From assembly GCA_963822175.1 (NCBI GenBank), contig CAWGGJ010000008.1, positions 868,001 through 932,000 of the forward strand: 64,000 nucleotides of DNA. The letters run 5' to 3'. This stretch comes from FEB-25 sp963822175. GTDB taxonomy: Bacteria > Chloroflexota > Anaerolineae > Anaerolineales > UBA4823. This document shows, in pieces, positions 10,906-21,026 of this stretch. The notes under the pieces were generated by a model. That model ran no database searches. It worked only from the letters and a program-made list of their open reading frames with translations, and was not told the DNA's origin. How positions within the stretch are numbered: the stretch's first letter is position 1; every line of letters begins with the position of its first letter. The position numbers were made by a program, and so were the translations under genes.

Positions 10906-12396
10906 TTATCTAATCGCTATCCGTGAGATCCAGAACTTAATTATTATCACCACCAAAAAAAATATCAGGAATGAAAGAAGGATTATATAGATGAATTGAT
11001 TTGGGGATTCCGGAGATGTTATCGTCGGTAATTGTTGTAAAGGAGTTTTTGTTTCAACAACGGATTGAATTTCTGTCTTTGGTAGACCAGGATCTGTTTT
11101 TACAACATCGGCCGTAGGAGGTGGTTGTGTAATCGTTATTGGAATTATTGAGGCTGCTTTTGTTTTTCCTTGTAAATACCAGATTTCTTTTTCCCCCTGG
11201 TGTACCATAACTAAGTCAATTATATTTCCATTATGAAGAGTCGATCGCAAATAATGTCCTCCAGCCAGAATACCATCATTAACTACCTTGAGAGGAGACC
11301 AATTTTCTCCATCCCAATATGAATAATAGACTGCACCTGGTTCACGAAGTTGTAGGATCCAATATAGTACTCCATCGCCATCGATCACCATTGTGTCCCA
11401 CCCAGCCAGGCTTATCATATCGCCAAATTCCCTGGTGGTTGCAGACCATGTATTGCCACCATCTTTTGACCAACGGTGACAACGCCCCGCATTTTCTCCA
11501 CAAACCCAAACAAAATGCAATTCCCCAGAGGGCAGGAGGGCAAGTTCAGGCATACTTGCCCACCTTTCCGCCAATGTACGTCTACCAAGTTGCTGAGGGT
11601 ACTTCCAACTTTCTCCATTATCTGAAGAATTCGTATAATACACACTAGTACCTCTATAATCTGGGGGTTCAGCCTGATACCAGGAGGCATGCAAGCGTCC
11701 TTGAGTATCCTTAACAATCTCTGGGTGGGATGCCGTATAATCGGAATCTTCATTTATTTGACTGATTATTAATCGGAGTGGGCCAGAAATTACCACCATC
11801 GGTAGAATTCATATAATAGATGTTTGCGATCGGATTCACCAGTTTCAGTGTTATCTCCATGCTGAAAAAATTAAGTGAAGGATTCCAGTTGAATCTGAGT
11901 AAATGAACGGTCCACTTCCCCGATACTTTGCAATTAATTGGGCTTTCTCCCATGCTTTAACATTCCAGGCATCCTGAACTGGAACTGAACTGTAGTAAAT
12001 GCCTTCGTAACCTTGCCACGCCAGATGTAAAATATTCCCAGGGATCCAAAGCAGCATAAGGAAAATTAAACGTCCCTGACTAGAAGTGAAAAATAAATCC
12101 GTGGGTGTCGACCAGGTTTTACCGTCCCACCAGCTATACATAATGGTATTGCTTAACTCACATGGATTTTCCGGATTAACGGTTCTCCCAGATAGTCTTC
12201 TCCCCAAAATACATGAACATGACCGAATGGGTCACCAATTACCGCAGGATAGGTAGAGCTTGTGTCTGAATTTGATAGAATTCACTGGCTCGCCCCAAAT
12301 GATCTCCATGCCTTGGGCAGAGCTGTCTATGAATGGAATGAAAGACAAAGTGCAAATAGTAAAGATATAAATAAGAATGAGATATTTCTTTTGCAT
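10906..12396 (-). CDS. Exported BNR/sialidase-like repeat protein with C-terminal membrane anchor (several frameshifts)
   Basis: The start at 12396 (MQKKYLILIYIFTICTLSF) is a signal peptide. The rest must be read through frame changes near 12270, 12205, 11875 and 11780. The pieces repeat the pattern of a six-bladed BNR propeller: MYSWWDGKTWSTPTDL, NILHLAWQGYEGIYYS, IYYMNSTDGGNFWPTP, VYYTNSSDNGESW, RCHRWSKDGGNTWSATT and VYYSYWDGENWSPLKV, each with an Asp-box-like S/DxDGxxW. A Pro/Thr-rich linker leads to a hydrophobic segment (FIYIILLSFLIFFLVVIIIK) near the C-terminus, so it is likely held in the membrane facing outward. No sialidase active site can be assigned. It lies between the exporter and a membrane glycosyltransferase. 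Confidence 0.65.
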
Positions 12397-12418
12397 ATAA
12401 TTTTAGCGAAATAATTGC

Positions 12419-13955
12419 TTAAGGCTTATTTACTTTATAAAGATCATATGGAGGAGCGCTGAATATAAGAGAAAAATTTCCTGTAGACAATTCTGCTGTA
12501 TAAAGGTTCACCGATTTCGAATTTGGACCATCAATAAGATACTCTGGATCATACATGGAGAAGTTATAAACTTTATCAAATTCTTTTCCAAATGTGAGCA
12601 GTAAAGTTCCTTTATCAACCCAATCATTTGTAGGATGGTGGTAAGTTAAATCTGCCAATGGGTCGATTTGCCACTCCCAAGATTCAATTACTACATCGGG
12701 ATTGATATTTTCTTTAAGGTAATTCGAAAAAGGGATAATTGAATCAACAGATTGCATTGTTATTGATTTTACTTGATTGGTTAACCCCCATAAACTACCG
12801 ATCAGCATTATAACTATAAAACCAACTGATATCCATTGAAGAAATTTTTTCTTTTGCGTGTTATTTTGATGATTATCAACTAGAAATCGTATACTGTCGA
12901 CAAGCAACTTACTACTGAGCAAAGCTGCAAAAATATATGCATCCATAGCATAACGATGCCAACCGATCGAAGCTATAATAAACCAGGTTAACCACAGGAT
13001 TACTACTAATATCAGCGGTAGCTGCCGAAGGCTCGAGATATTCTGCTTCCTGCATAACCAGGAACAATAGCCTAAACCTGGAAGAATAAATATAGGTGCT
13101 CCAGAATATATCGAATACCATACATTACGTGGGATACGGGCTAGACTGAATAGAAAAACTGTTACTCGGCTACTTGCTTGTATAGCACCTAGATGACCGG
13201 GAAAATTATCAATTCCAACGAGAACTGCCTGAACGAAATACCAGATTGCTACAACCCCTAAAGTTATTATGATTACCTGAATATAACGTTTACAAGCTAT
13301 ATATCTTGTAATAATAAAAATCGAGTATTGCAGTAAGAATAAATACACCAACTAGAATCATGTTTTGGGTTTTTGTGATGATTGATATTCCGAAGAAAAA
13401 TCCAGAAAAAGTTAAATTAATCAATTTTTGATTTTCAATATCCCTTAGCCAGAATAAATATCCAATTAACAAGTACGCTAGTGCTGGTACATTTCCCATT
13501 GCCATCCGACCGTGTATAATAAATCCCTCCTTCGGAATGGCAAGCAACAATAAAATACTAATGAAAGCAACGTTAGAACCAAATAAACGCTTACCTAAAA
13601 AGAAATACAATAGTACCGATAGAGTCATGAAAGCTGCTACTACCAGACGAGCTTGCAGAATTCCAACACCGAACAATTTAAACGTTGCAGCGATTGGTAG
13701 CACGACACCTGGACCATTTGCTATCAGTGGTTGGTCTAGAATTCTGAAACCCTCTACGGATTTCATTGCATATTCACCATAACGGACTAAGTTCATTGCT
13801 CCTTGAATAACAAATCCCTCGTCTAACCAAATGGGAGGGTAGTTAGGTTGGTTATACACTCCTAAGCTTACTAGAAGGATTATTCCAAACAGAGCGAGAA
13901 AGAGCGAGGAAAGCCGATTGTGTTTTTTTAGGCCAATTGTTATTTGATTAATCAT
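12419..13955 (-). CDS. GT-C membrane glycosyltransferase, ArnT/PMT-like (frameshift near 13320)
   Basis: A polytopic protein of about 510 residues once the frameshift near 13320 is bridged. It starts with one membrane segment followed by PPIWLDEGFVIQGAMNLV, the first extracytoplasmic loop whose Asp-Glu pair is the catalytic motif of GT-C enzymes that use polyprenyl-phosphate sugars. About nine hydrophobic segments follow, and a soluble C-terminal domain of some 110 residues lies outside. Such enzymes add sugars on the outer face of the membrane. The gene is the first of the long minus-strand run (13955 down to 1) and faces the propeller gene at 14244 across a 290-base divergent region. Specific acceptor is unknown. 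Confidence 0.75.
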
Positions 13956-14243
13956 TTAACCGAGGAACGAGAATATTATTTATCTATTCTTACGGATGAA
14001 TTAATGATTACATTATTCATTGTTCAGCTGCAATCTAAAATACGAACAGATTTTCCTGACATAATATTGAATTTCGAATAATCAAAAACCAGTTTATGAT
14101 TAATTTTCATGCTTAATATCATTGAAAACCATTCAAAAATTTGGATAATTATGGTAGGTTTCATATTTCAACAAAAATAATATTAACTCGTGAATTATGT
14201 ATTAAGAGACAGTTTTGGTGTAGAATTTGCAACTAGGATTACA

Positions 14244-17024
14244 ATGGAGTTCCCAATGTTAAAAATATTGTGTAAGAGATTTTCAATTATAAAAGCCTTT
14301 ATTTTTGCTCTTCTCATTCTAGTATTAATGATCTTGACACACAATTCTGATGCTTCTAGTATACAAATAGTGGAAGGTGAAAACGTTACTTATAGATCCT
14401 ATCTTCCGATCATTAATTACGGAGAACGATCCTGGTCGATGCTAGGGGCAAATCCTGAACGAACATCCTGGGTTCCTGAAGGTGTTCCGGGTCAATTAAA
14501 GCCTCTATGGTATAAGGCATTTGAGTCTTATATCCCCCCAAAAATACAAATTATCACCGCTTACTCTACTTTATTTGTTTCAAGCTCAAATGGTTTGTAT
14601 GCTTTGGATTCTGAAACAGGTGCTGAGAAGTGGGTATATCCTACTGAGCTGCCCTTAGGTCATTCACCAACAGTTGTAAATGGAGTTGTGTATGTGGGTG
14701 GATTTGATAAGATGGTCCATGCAATTAATGCTTATACAGGTCAAAGACTTTGGACATTTTCTGCTGACGCTGGTTTTGACACCAATCCCCTAGTTGTAGA
14801 AGGTTTGGTGCTGCTTGGAAATCGCGATGGATTTTTCTATGCCATCCATGCTACCGGTCAATTGATGGGTCAGTTGTCTTGGAAGTATCAGACAGGAGGT
14901 CCTATCGATTATTCTGCAGCATACAAAGATGGCGTAGTATATTTTGCGTCGCAAGATAGCTACGCATATGCACTACAAGTACAGACTGGGGCGTTGGTTT
15001 GGAAATCCGAGAAATTACCAGGTTCTGGCTTTCAATCCTGGTGGCCTGTAATATATGAGGATTGGGTGATTTTTTCAGGAAGTAATAATTATCGTGATTG
15101 TGTTAGGCCAGGAGCATGTATTTACGATTACTGATGATGGAACGTGATGATATATATCCAAATCATACGCTAGATCCAAGGGGTACATTGGTCGGTCCGC
15201 TCGGGTCAGAACCAGGAGATTGGGCACAAAATACTCCTACGATAAACGCAAGCCAATCAGAAGTCACTCAAAACGGAAGTACAATTCCGATAACCGAGTA
15301 TTTTGAGCAAAAACCCTGGCGAAGATCATACTTTGTTCTCAATAAAATTACAGGGGATGAATATACCACCGATTTTGATGGAGATGGTCAACCAGAGTAT
15401 GCACCAATTTTATGGTTTGGTACCCATAGTGGAAATCGTTACCCACCAGTAGTGGGAAGTGATAATATTCTTTATCAATCCAACAATTATATGTCCGATC
15501 CTTGGATTGCAGGAGGACAAGTCACTGGTTGGGAATTAGGAACTCCTTTTCTAAGTGTGGTGAGCTCTGACTGGAGTGCAGTCGATGAGCCAATGGCTTA
15601 TTCTGCAGGTGGAAATCTAATTTATTGGAATTTATGCTGCGATCGCGAATCAGGAGCATTTGATATCTCTCAAGCCGAATACTATCTATTTTGACAGATA
15701 TCAAGCAGGTATACGACCAGCAACAGATAGTTGGATCCAAATCGTGAATGGAAATATTTCAATTACAATCTCAGTGATATGATCCCTGGCTATAATATGT
15801 ATTATTCGGAAAGTGTTTTTGGGGGTCGAAATGGGGTCTATGGTAATGGAGGTTTACAAAATCCACCAATCCCATATCACGGGAAAGTATACATGCATCG
15901 AGGTAACAGTTTGATTGCTTTTGCTCCACAAGCGGGACAACCAGTTCAGTTACCAATGGCTGAAATTATTCCTTATCAAGATCCAAGTATTCATATACCA
16001 TCAGTGGAAGATTTAAAGTCTACACTCGCTCAAGAAATCCAGAAAATAATTTCCTCTGGCCATTTGCGAACTGGTTATTTCAGTACCGGTTTACTAGATC
16101 TTCAGTCAATATTTTGTGGTGATGATCTCCTAGAATATTGGCATAATCCCGGCGACACCATAATTACTCTACTACAATCCCTTCCATTCCTGCCAACCGA
16201 TCTTCAACAACAAACAAGAAATTACATCCAAACGGAGTTTTCGAATTTTCCACCTTACCTTTACAATCATATAGGTTGGAAGGACGGAGCTCCAAGGGAA
16301 ACCTTTATTCTTCCACCTGAAGTTGAAACTGATCGTATTAACGATGGGACCTGAAACGAAAAATTATGAATTTGATGGTTGGGGGTTTTCACCTACTTCT
16401 TTTTATTCATTATGGAAGTATGCCCTAGTTTTTGGAGGAGCTCCGGAAATTTATAATGCTAGTAGAAACAAGCTCGAGGCTGTACCATCTGATGACTATC
16501 TACTTGAAAATTCCAGTGTTCATAATGCCTATATAGCAGGATATCTTGGTTACTTGGAGTTGGAGGAGTTAGCTGGATATCCAGAAAGCACAGAAATACG
16601 GCAAACATACGATCGAATATTAACATTACGTGTAAACACGTTTTCGAAAGATAATCCTGATAAGTGGTTTCAAGATCCGAACTATCGTTATTGCAGGTCG
16701 TTAAGTGTGTCAAGTAATTTTATGTTTCTAGTTCCAGAATTAGCCCAATACCTTCATGACAATTCATACAGCCAAGTTGATCAAGCTGTGAATGAATATG
16801 AGTTTCTCGCACCCTTTTGGTTTGAGGCAAAATCCGAAACAGATTTTGAAGAAGGCTCAATAAACCATTTTTATAACTACCAAGCGATGTTTGCAGCTAA
16901 AGCGATGATCTTGCAGGAACCTTACCAGGAGCTGACCAAGTATATTGATATTCCAGCTGCTCCGGTCGGTGATCTTTTCTATATCCAGAATTTGATCCTA
17001 GCCATCCAATCTGCTGGTCAATAA
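14244..17024 (+). CDS. Exported PQQ-type beta-propeller protein with large C-terminal domain (four frameshifts)
   Basis: The ATG at 14244 is preceded by AGGA at a good distance, so it is preferred to the upstream in-frame codons. A signal peptide (KAFIFALLILVLMILTH) is followed by SYLPIIN, then propeller repeats such as GLYALDSETGAEKWVY, MVHAINAYTGQRLWTF and YAYALQVQTGALVWKS. Breaks near 15110, 15675, 15735 and 16340 are bridged by continuing sense. The last part, about 300 residues from HLRTGYFSTG to the end, is helical and resembles the toroid domains of polysaccharide-degrading enzymes, but no catalytic residues can be named. Total about 925 residues. It is the only plus-strand gene in the polysaccharide block. 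Function unknown; it may bind or process the exported polymer. Confidence 0.68.
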
Positions 17025-17085
17025 AGCTTTATTTAGAGTGATTCTAATATTGGATTAAAAAAGCAACTTTCAATATCTCAGGCAC

Positions 17086-18225
17086 TCACGCTGCCAAGCC
17101 TCTCTCTTTCAACTCACCGTGCGCCTGATCAAAATGGTCAGCGGAGGTTTGAGTGCGTACCCAATCCACCAGCTCGGAGATCCCAGCCTCGAATTGCACC
17201 TGAGGCATATAACCGAGAAAAGCTAATCGGTTGATGTCTGCAAAGCAATGGCGGATATCCCCAGCACGGAACAAGCCGGTAGTTTCCGGTTTACCTTCGA
17301 ACTGCATATGTTTTCTAAGAGCTTCTGCCATCTCCAGGATAGTCAGACGGCGCCCTGTACCCACATTGAAGGCTTCGCCATCAGCCTGAGTATTCGCCAT
17401 CACCACCAGATTCGCCTGCACAATGTCACTCACGTGGGTAAAATCGCGCGACTGTAATCCGTCTTCAAAAATGACTGGGGGATTCCCGTTTAGCAGCCGG
17501 GCAGAGAATATTGCCGCTACCCCTGTATATGGATTACTCAGAGCTTGTCGTGTGCCATACACATTGAAGTAACGCAGTGCTACCGAAGGGATTGAGTATG
17601 CTTTACCTATTGATAGGAAAAGCTCTTCCTGGTCTCGTTTATTGGTAGCATACACAGAGGTTGGATGGAGAGGTTTATCTTCATCAGTCTGATATGGATT
17701 TACGTGCTCGTTGCATCCTGGAACTGGGCATTTTAGTTCCCAATCTCGATCTTCCAATTGCTTTTGGCTACGGAGTTTCGGGTATACCTTCCCATGCATA
17801 ATACAGGTATATGCTCCCTCTCCATAAATCGACATTGAAGATGCGACCACCATCTTTCTGATATGATGTTCCTTACAACTGATTATTGCCTGTAGTAAGT
17901 TGGCAGTACCGCTTACATTTGCTTCGGTATAGCGGGTGATCTCGTACATGCTCTGAGCAACACCCACCAGCGCTGCTTCATGGAATATTACGTCCACATC
18001 CTTGATCAGCTTACTTACAAGATCAAAATCGCGAACATCTCCCCGTATATATTCTGCATCAGGATTACTATATTCTGGCCATAATTGTTGCTCTCGCAAA
18101 TTGCCATGTACCTGGGGCTCTAGATTATCGAGCACTCGCACAGAATAACCTTTTCCGACCAGAGCATCTACTAGGTGTGAGCCAATAAATCCAGCTCCTC
18201 CAGTAACCAAGATTTTTTCTTTCAA
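17086..18225 (-). CDS. NAD-dependent sugar epimerase/dehydratase, dTDP-L-rhamnose 4-epimerase-like
   Basis: An intact 379-residue extended short-chain dehydrogenase. The N-terminal VTGGAGFIGSHLVDAL is the NAD-binding GxxGxxG, ASSMSIYGEGAY holds the catalytic Ser region, and SVYATNKRDQEE supplies the Tyr-x-x-x-Lys pair. An insert at about residues 140-172 carries CxxH and CPVPGCNEH, a metal-binding-looking knuckle seen in the subgroup annotated as dTDP-L-rhamnose 4-epimerases; FEDGLQSRDFTHVSDI and AGDIRHCFADI are also typical of it. It would make dTDP-6-deoxy-talose from dTDP-rhamnose for the surface polymer. The start is a TTG at 18225 with GGAGAG in front. Subgroup assignment is from memory of the family and the exact substrate is uncertain. 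Confidence 0.8.
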   Translation of the reverse strand: MKEKILVTGGAGFIGSHLVDALVGKGYSVRVLDNLEPQVHGNLREQQLWPEYSNPDAEYIRGDVRDFDLVSKLIKDVDVIFHEAALVGVAQSMYEITRYTEANVSGTANLLQAIISCKEHHIRKMVVASSMSIYGEGAYTCIMHGKVYPKLRSQKQLEDRDWELKCPVPGCNEHVNPYQTDEDKPLHPTSVYATNKRDQEELFLSIGKAYSIPSVALRYFNVYGTRQALSNPYTGVAAIFSARLLNGNPPVIFEDGLQSRDFTHVSDIVQANLVVMANTQADGEAFNVGTGRRLTILEMAEALRKHMQFEGKPETTGLFRAGDIRHCFADINRLAFLGYMPQVQFEAGISELVDWVRTQTSADHFDQAHGELKERGLAA

Positions 18226-18529
18226 TACCCACTCTCCATCATCAGGAATATAGTGTTGTCGGATTCACCAAGTGATAATTTCAAATAAAGAAATATCGCC
18301 TTATGTTGCCTATTGATAAATCTAATATATTTCAATAATTTTGATTTGTTTGGTTTAGATTGGAATTTCCCATATTTGACCACAGAGTGATATATCAGCG
18401 ATCATTAGTTGTTACCTGTGAAGCTTTGGCGCGGTGACAAGTATTCGCAGGTTATTTAATGAGGGTGGAAATCAGGATTGAGTTGCCAATCTATAAATGG
18501 CTTTGACAGGTGCTTTAGCTATAGCCTTA
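18226..18529. other. Intergenic, no gene seen
   Basis: About 300 bases between two minus-strand genes. No open frame of interest, no tRNA and no strong hairpin with a T-run was found. It may hold the promoter of the epimerase gene at 17086-18225, but no convincing -35/-10 pair stands out. Confidence 0.4.
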
Positions 18530-20011
18530 TTAAGGCTGCTCTAACTCAACGGTCAATGATGGACGCATTATTTCCCATTCTTGATCAGATGTGAAGAAAT
18601 ACTTCCCATTTGGGCCATATAAATCAGCAGAATAAATGACCAAACGTAATGGGCTACCGGTCCTATAAGCATCATTTACTGCACGACTCACATCCCATGT
18701 ATAGGCTTTTCCTAATTCGGGCATCGTAATAAACCCGACCCAGGCTTGGCTTACGTTTTCAACGGGAAGCGGACTGTTATTCCATGAGAGATTGTTACTG
18801 TCCCAGCCCTGAGAAATTGCCGATACCTGTATCAAGGAGTTGAGCGCTTGCGGGGGATCGTCGGGGAAGCCGTTCGACTGACCTGACTGGTGAAGAGTTA
18901 AAGTCGCAGAGATCACTTCTTGATTGTTCGGAAGACTGTCTAGAGGGAATGTTAGGTAAAATTTTGAGTAGCAAGGCCAATCATCGATGTTCCCCTGGTT
19001 TTGGACGGTCATATTATCGGTCGCGGGGTAGATATAATCTCCCCATTGCCACCAGAAATCTAAGCCTTGCCCGCATACTGAATTGCCTCCTACGACCCCA
19101 TCGTAAACATTTGCGCCGTTTAAACCATTGCGAATGGTGAATTCTTGTGGATTGGTTGCAGGAGGGAGTGTATATACTGGGTATCCAAAGGAAAATTGGC
19201 CCCATGTCACTGACCGTGAAGCATCAAAATTCTGTGTCCAATGCTTTTCTGTGTAGGTATATCCATCGCTATCATCGCGATCATGAAGGGTAATCGCAGC
19301 TCCCCATTTAGTACCCGCTGGAGGTGCACCAGTGTATCCAAGGCTAGTAAATGGAATTTGAAAGGTGATTACATGTCCACGATCCTCCACTAAATCGTTA
19401 GGAGCATTACCCTTCCACCCATAACTGGTAGAAAAGGTCAATGATACAGGGTTCCAACCAGAATTATTGCCTTGGTATGAAATCTGCCGGTTTAATTGGT
19501 CATCCCACCATTGCAGCTGCCTGGTAAATCTAAACATAGTTGTACCAACTTCATATCCGTTATTACCATTAAGATCAAGATAGATGGTGACAGCATCCCA
19601 ATCCATCAAATTATAGATATCTGGGGATTGGTCATACCATAGTAAACGATCAAAGGATGATACACGCACAAAGATTTCTTCATCGTTATATCCTACTCGG
19701 ATATCAGCATAATTTTCATTACCTCTAACTTGTCCAAACCATGAAACTGCTGCCTGATGGTAATTGACTTCCGACCCCTCAAAATAGGGAATATTCATAA
19801 TTGGTTGTTTCGGAAAGGGTTTCTGAACCATAGGTAAATATAATTGGGTTGAAACAAATTCCTGGTAGGATTGTGTAGATTGTTGTGAATTACTATTATT
19901 ATTTGAAGCTTGGGCGATCTTATAACCAGAGAAGATTAACAAGACAGACGTGAATACGATGCTGATGAAATGAATAATTCTATAATATCTGCTATTCTTC
20001 AGAGTGGTCAT
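18530..20011 (-). CDS. Exported CBM9-like plus DNRLRE-type beta-sandwich protein
   Basis: An intact protein of 493 residues. The ATG at 20011 is chosen because GAGGAA lies seven bases before it. A signal peptide (about residues 10-36) is followed by a low-complexity Asn/Ser/Gln stretch and QLYLPMVQKP, then a domain of about 200 residues with YADIRVGYNDEEIFVRVSSF and DAVTIYLDLNGNNGYEV, which resembles family 9 carbohydrate-binding (CBM9/DOMON-like) domains. The last 190 residues (SKFYLTFPLDSLPNNQEVIS, ATLTLHQSG, WDVSRAVNDAYRTG) match the DNRLRE/CBM96 type fold found on large surface proteins. Likely binds polysaccharide outside the cell. No catalytic centre is visible. Placement inside the polysaccharide locus supports a structural role. 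Confidence 0.7.
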   Translation of the reverse strand: MTTLKNSRYYRIIHFISIVFTSVLLIFSGYKIAQASNNNSNSQQSTQSYQEFVSTQLYLPMVQKPFPKQPIMNIPYFEGSEVNYHQAAVSWFGQVRGNENYADIRVGYNDEEIFVRVSSFDRLLWYDQSPDIYNLMDWDAVTIYLDLNGNNGYEVGTTMFRFTRQLQWWDDQLNRQISYQGNNSGWNPVSLTFSTSYGWKGNAPNDLVEDRGHVITFQIPFTSLGYTGAPPAGTKWGAAITLHDRDDSDGYTYTEKHWTQNFDASRSVTWGQFSFGYPVYTLPPATNPQEFTIRNGLNGANVYDGVVGGNSVCGQGLDFWWQWGDYIYPATDNMTVQNQGNIDDWPCYSKFYLTFPLDSLPNNQEVISATLTLHQSGQSNGFPDDPPQALNSLIQVSAISQGWDSNNLSWNNSPLPVENVSQAWVGFITMPELGKAYTWDVSRAVNDAYRTGSPLRLVIYSADLYGPNGKYFFTSDQEWEIMRPSLTVELEQP

Positions 20012-20175
20012 TAGCATTTCCTCTGCAATTATTATAGCAGATATTTAAAAAAATGCAATAGTTAAGTTAAATATATTTTGAATATTTAAAACTATATCAC
20101 CAAAAATATTGCACTTATTATTTTGAATTATTCGAAAATTATATATATTATCAACTTTATCCTACTTTATCTATT

Positions 20176-20916
20176 TCATTTTAATTTAGATATAGACATA
20201 TCAGATTTCGACCAGAATTCACCAATTAGGAATTGTTTGGGTATTTCCTTAACTTTCCGTGCCCAAAAGCCCTCTCCCCCTCTTAGCATAATGATAACCG
20301 TATAAAACATGAGTTGGATATCAAGTTTGAGGCTCCAATTATCAATATAATCCAGATCAAGCTGTAGCAACTCACAGAAAGTGCAGTCTTCTTTCCCCAC
20401 TACCTGCCATAAGCCAGTCAATCCTGGCTTCACACATAGTCGGCGAGTCTGATCTTTGGTATAACAATCTACTTCCATCTGGACATGTGGACGTGGACCA
20501 ACCAGGCTCATCTCTCCTTTGAGCACATTTATAAGTTGTGGAAGTTCATCTAGGTAAAACTTCCGTAGAAGGTTACCTATCCGTGTCACTCGAGTGTCAC
20601 CGTTCCACTTCCTGTAGGGTAGCACATCTCCATTTCCATCCTTTTCGCTCTCGATTAGTTGGCGTAAGTATTCAAGGTATCCTTTATCATCGCCCCCATA
20701 TATCATCGAGCGGAATTTATATAGATGGAATGGTTGTCCGCCTTTACCGATGCGTCGATGTGAATAGATAACTTTACCTGGGGAGTCGAGTTTTATAGCG
20801 ATAGAGATAATTATTAGGAATGGTGATAGGAAAATTAGTCCTGCAGTGGAAATCAAGATATCGAGTAACCTCTTGATTCTTTGCTGAGCTTGAAACTTCC
20901 GAAGGTTTGTTTTCAT
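20176..20916 (-). CDS. Initiating sugar-phosphate transferase (bacterial sugar transferase family)
   Basis: Transfers a sugar-1-phosphate from a nucleotide sugar to undecaprenyl phosphate, the first step of polysaccharide assembly on the inner membrane face. It has one hydrophobic N-terminal segment (DILISTAGLIFLSPFLIIIS), then GKVIYSHRRIGKGGQPFHLY, KFRSM, LRKFYLDELPQLINVLKGEM, SLVGPRPH and LCVKPGLTGLWQV, which are the ordered motifs of the family. There is no large multispanning N-terminal domain, so it is the short form of about 246 residues. The ATG at 20916 is preferred over one at 20943 because AGGGGAA sits just upstream. An insert of about 20 residues after KFRSM (DDKGYLEYLRQLIESEKDGN) is longer than in most relatives. 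Confidence 0.88.
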   Translation of the reverse strand: MKTNLRKFQAQQRIKRLLDILISTAGLIFLSPFLIIISIAIKLDSPGKVIYSHRRIGKGGQPFHLYKFRSMIYGGDDKGYLEYLRQLIESEKDGNGDVLPYRKWNGDTRVTRIGNLLRKFYLDELPQLINVLKGEMSLVGPRPHVQMEVDCYTKDQTRRLCVKPGLTGLWQVVGKEDCTFCELLQLDLDYIDNWSLKLDIQLMFYTVIIMLRGGEGFWARKVKEIPKQFLIGEFWSKSDMSISKLK

Positions 20917-21026
20917 AATAGAATTCCCCTGAAAAGTAGTCATTGATCTACTTTCATCTTAATAAAAGAATTACTGATTGATACATATCACGATTGTAAA
21001 AAAATGTACCAGGATAAAAATCTTAA

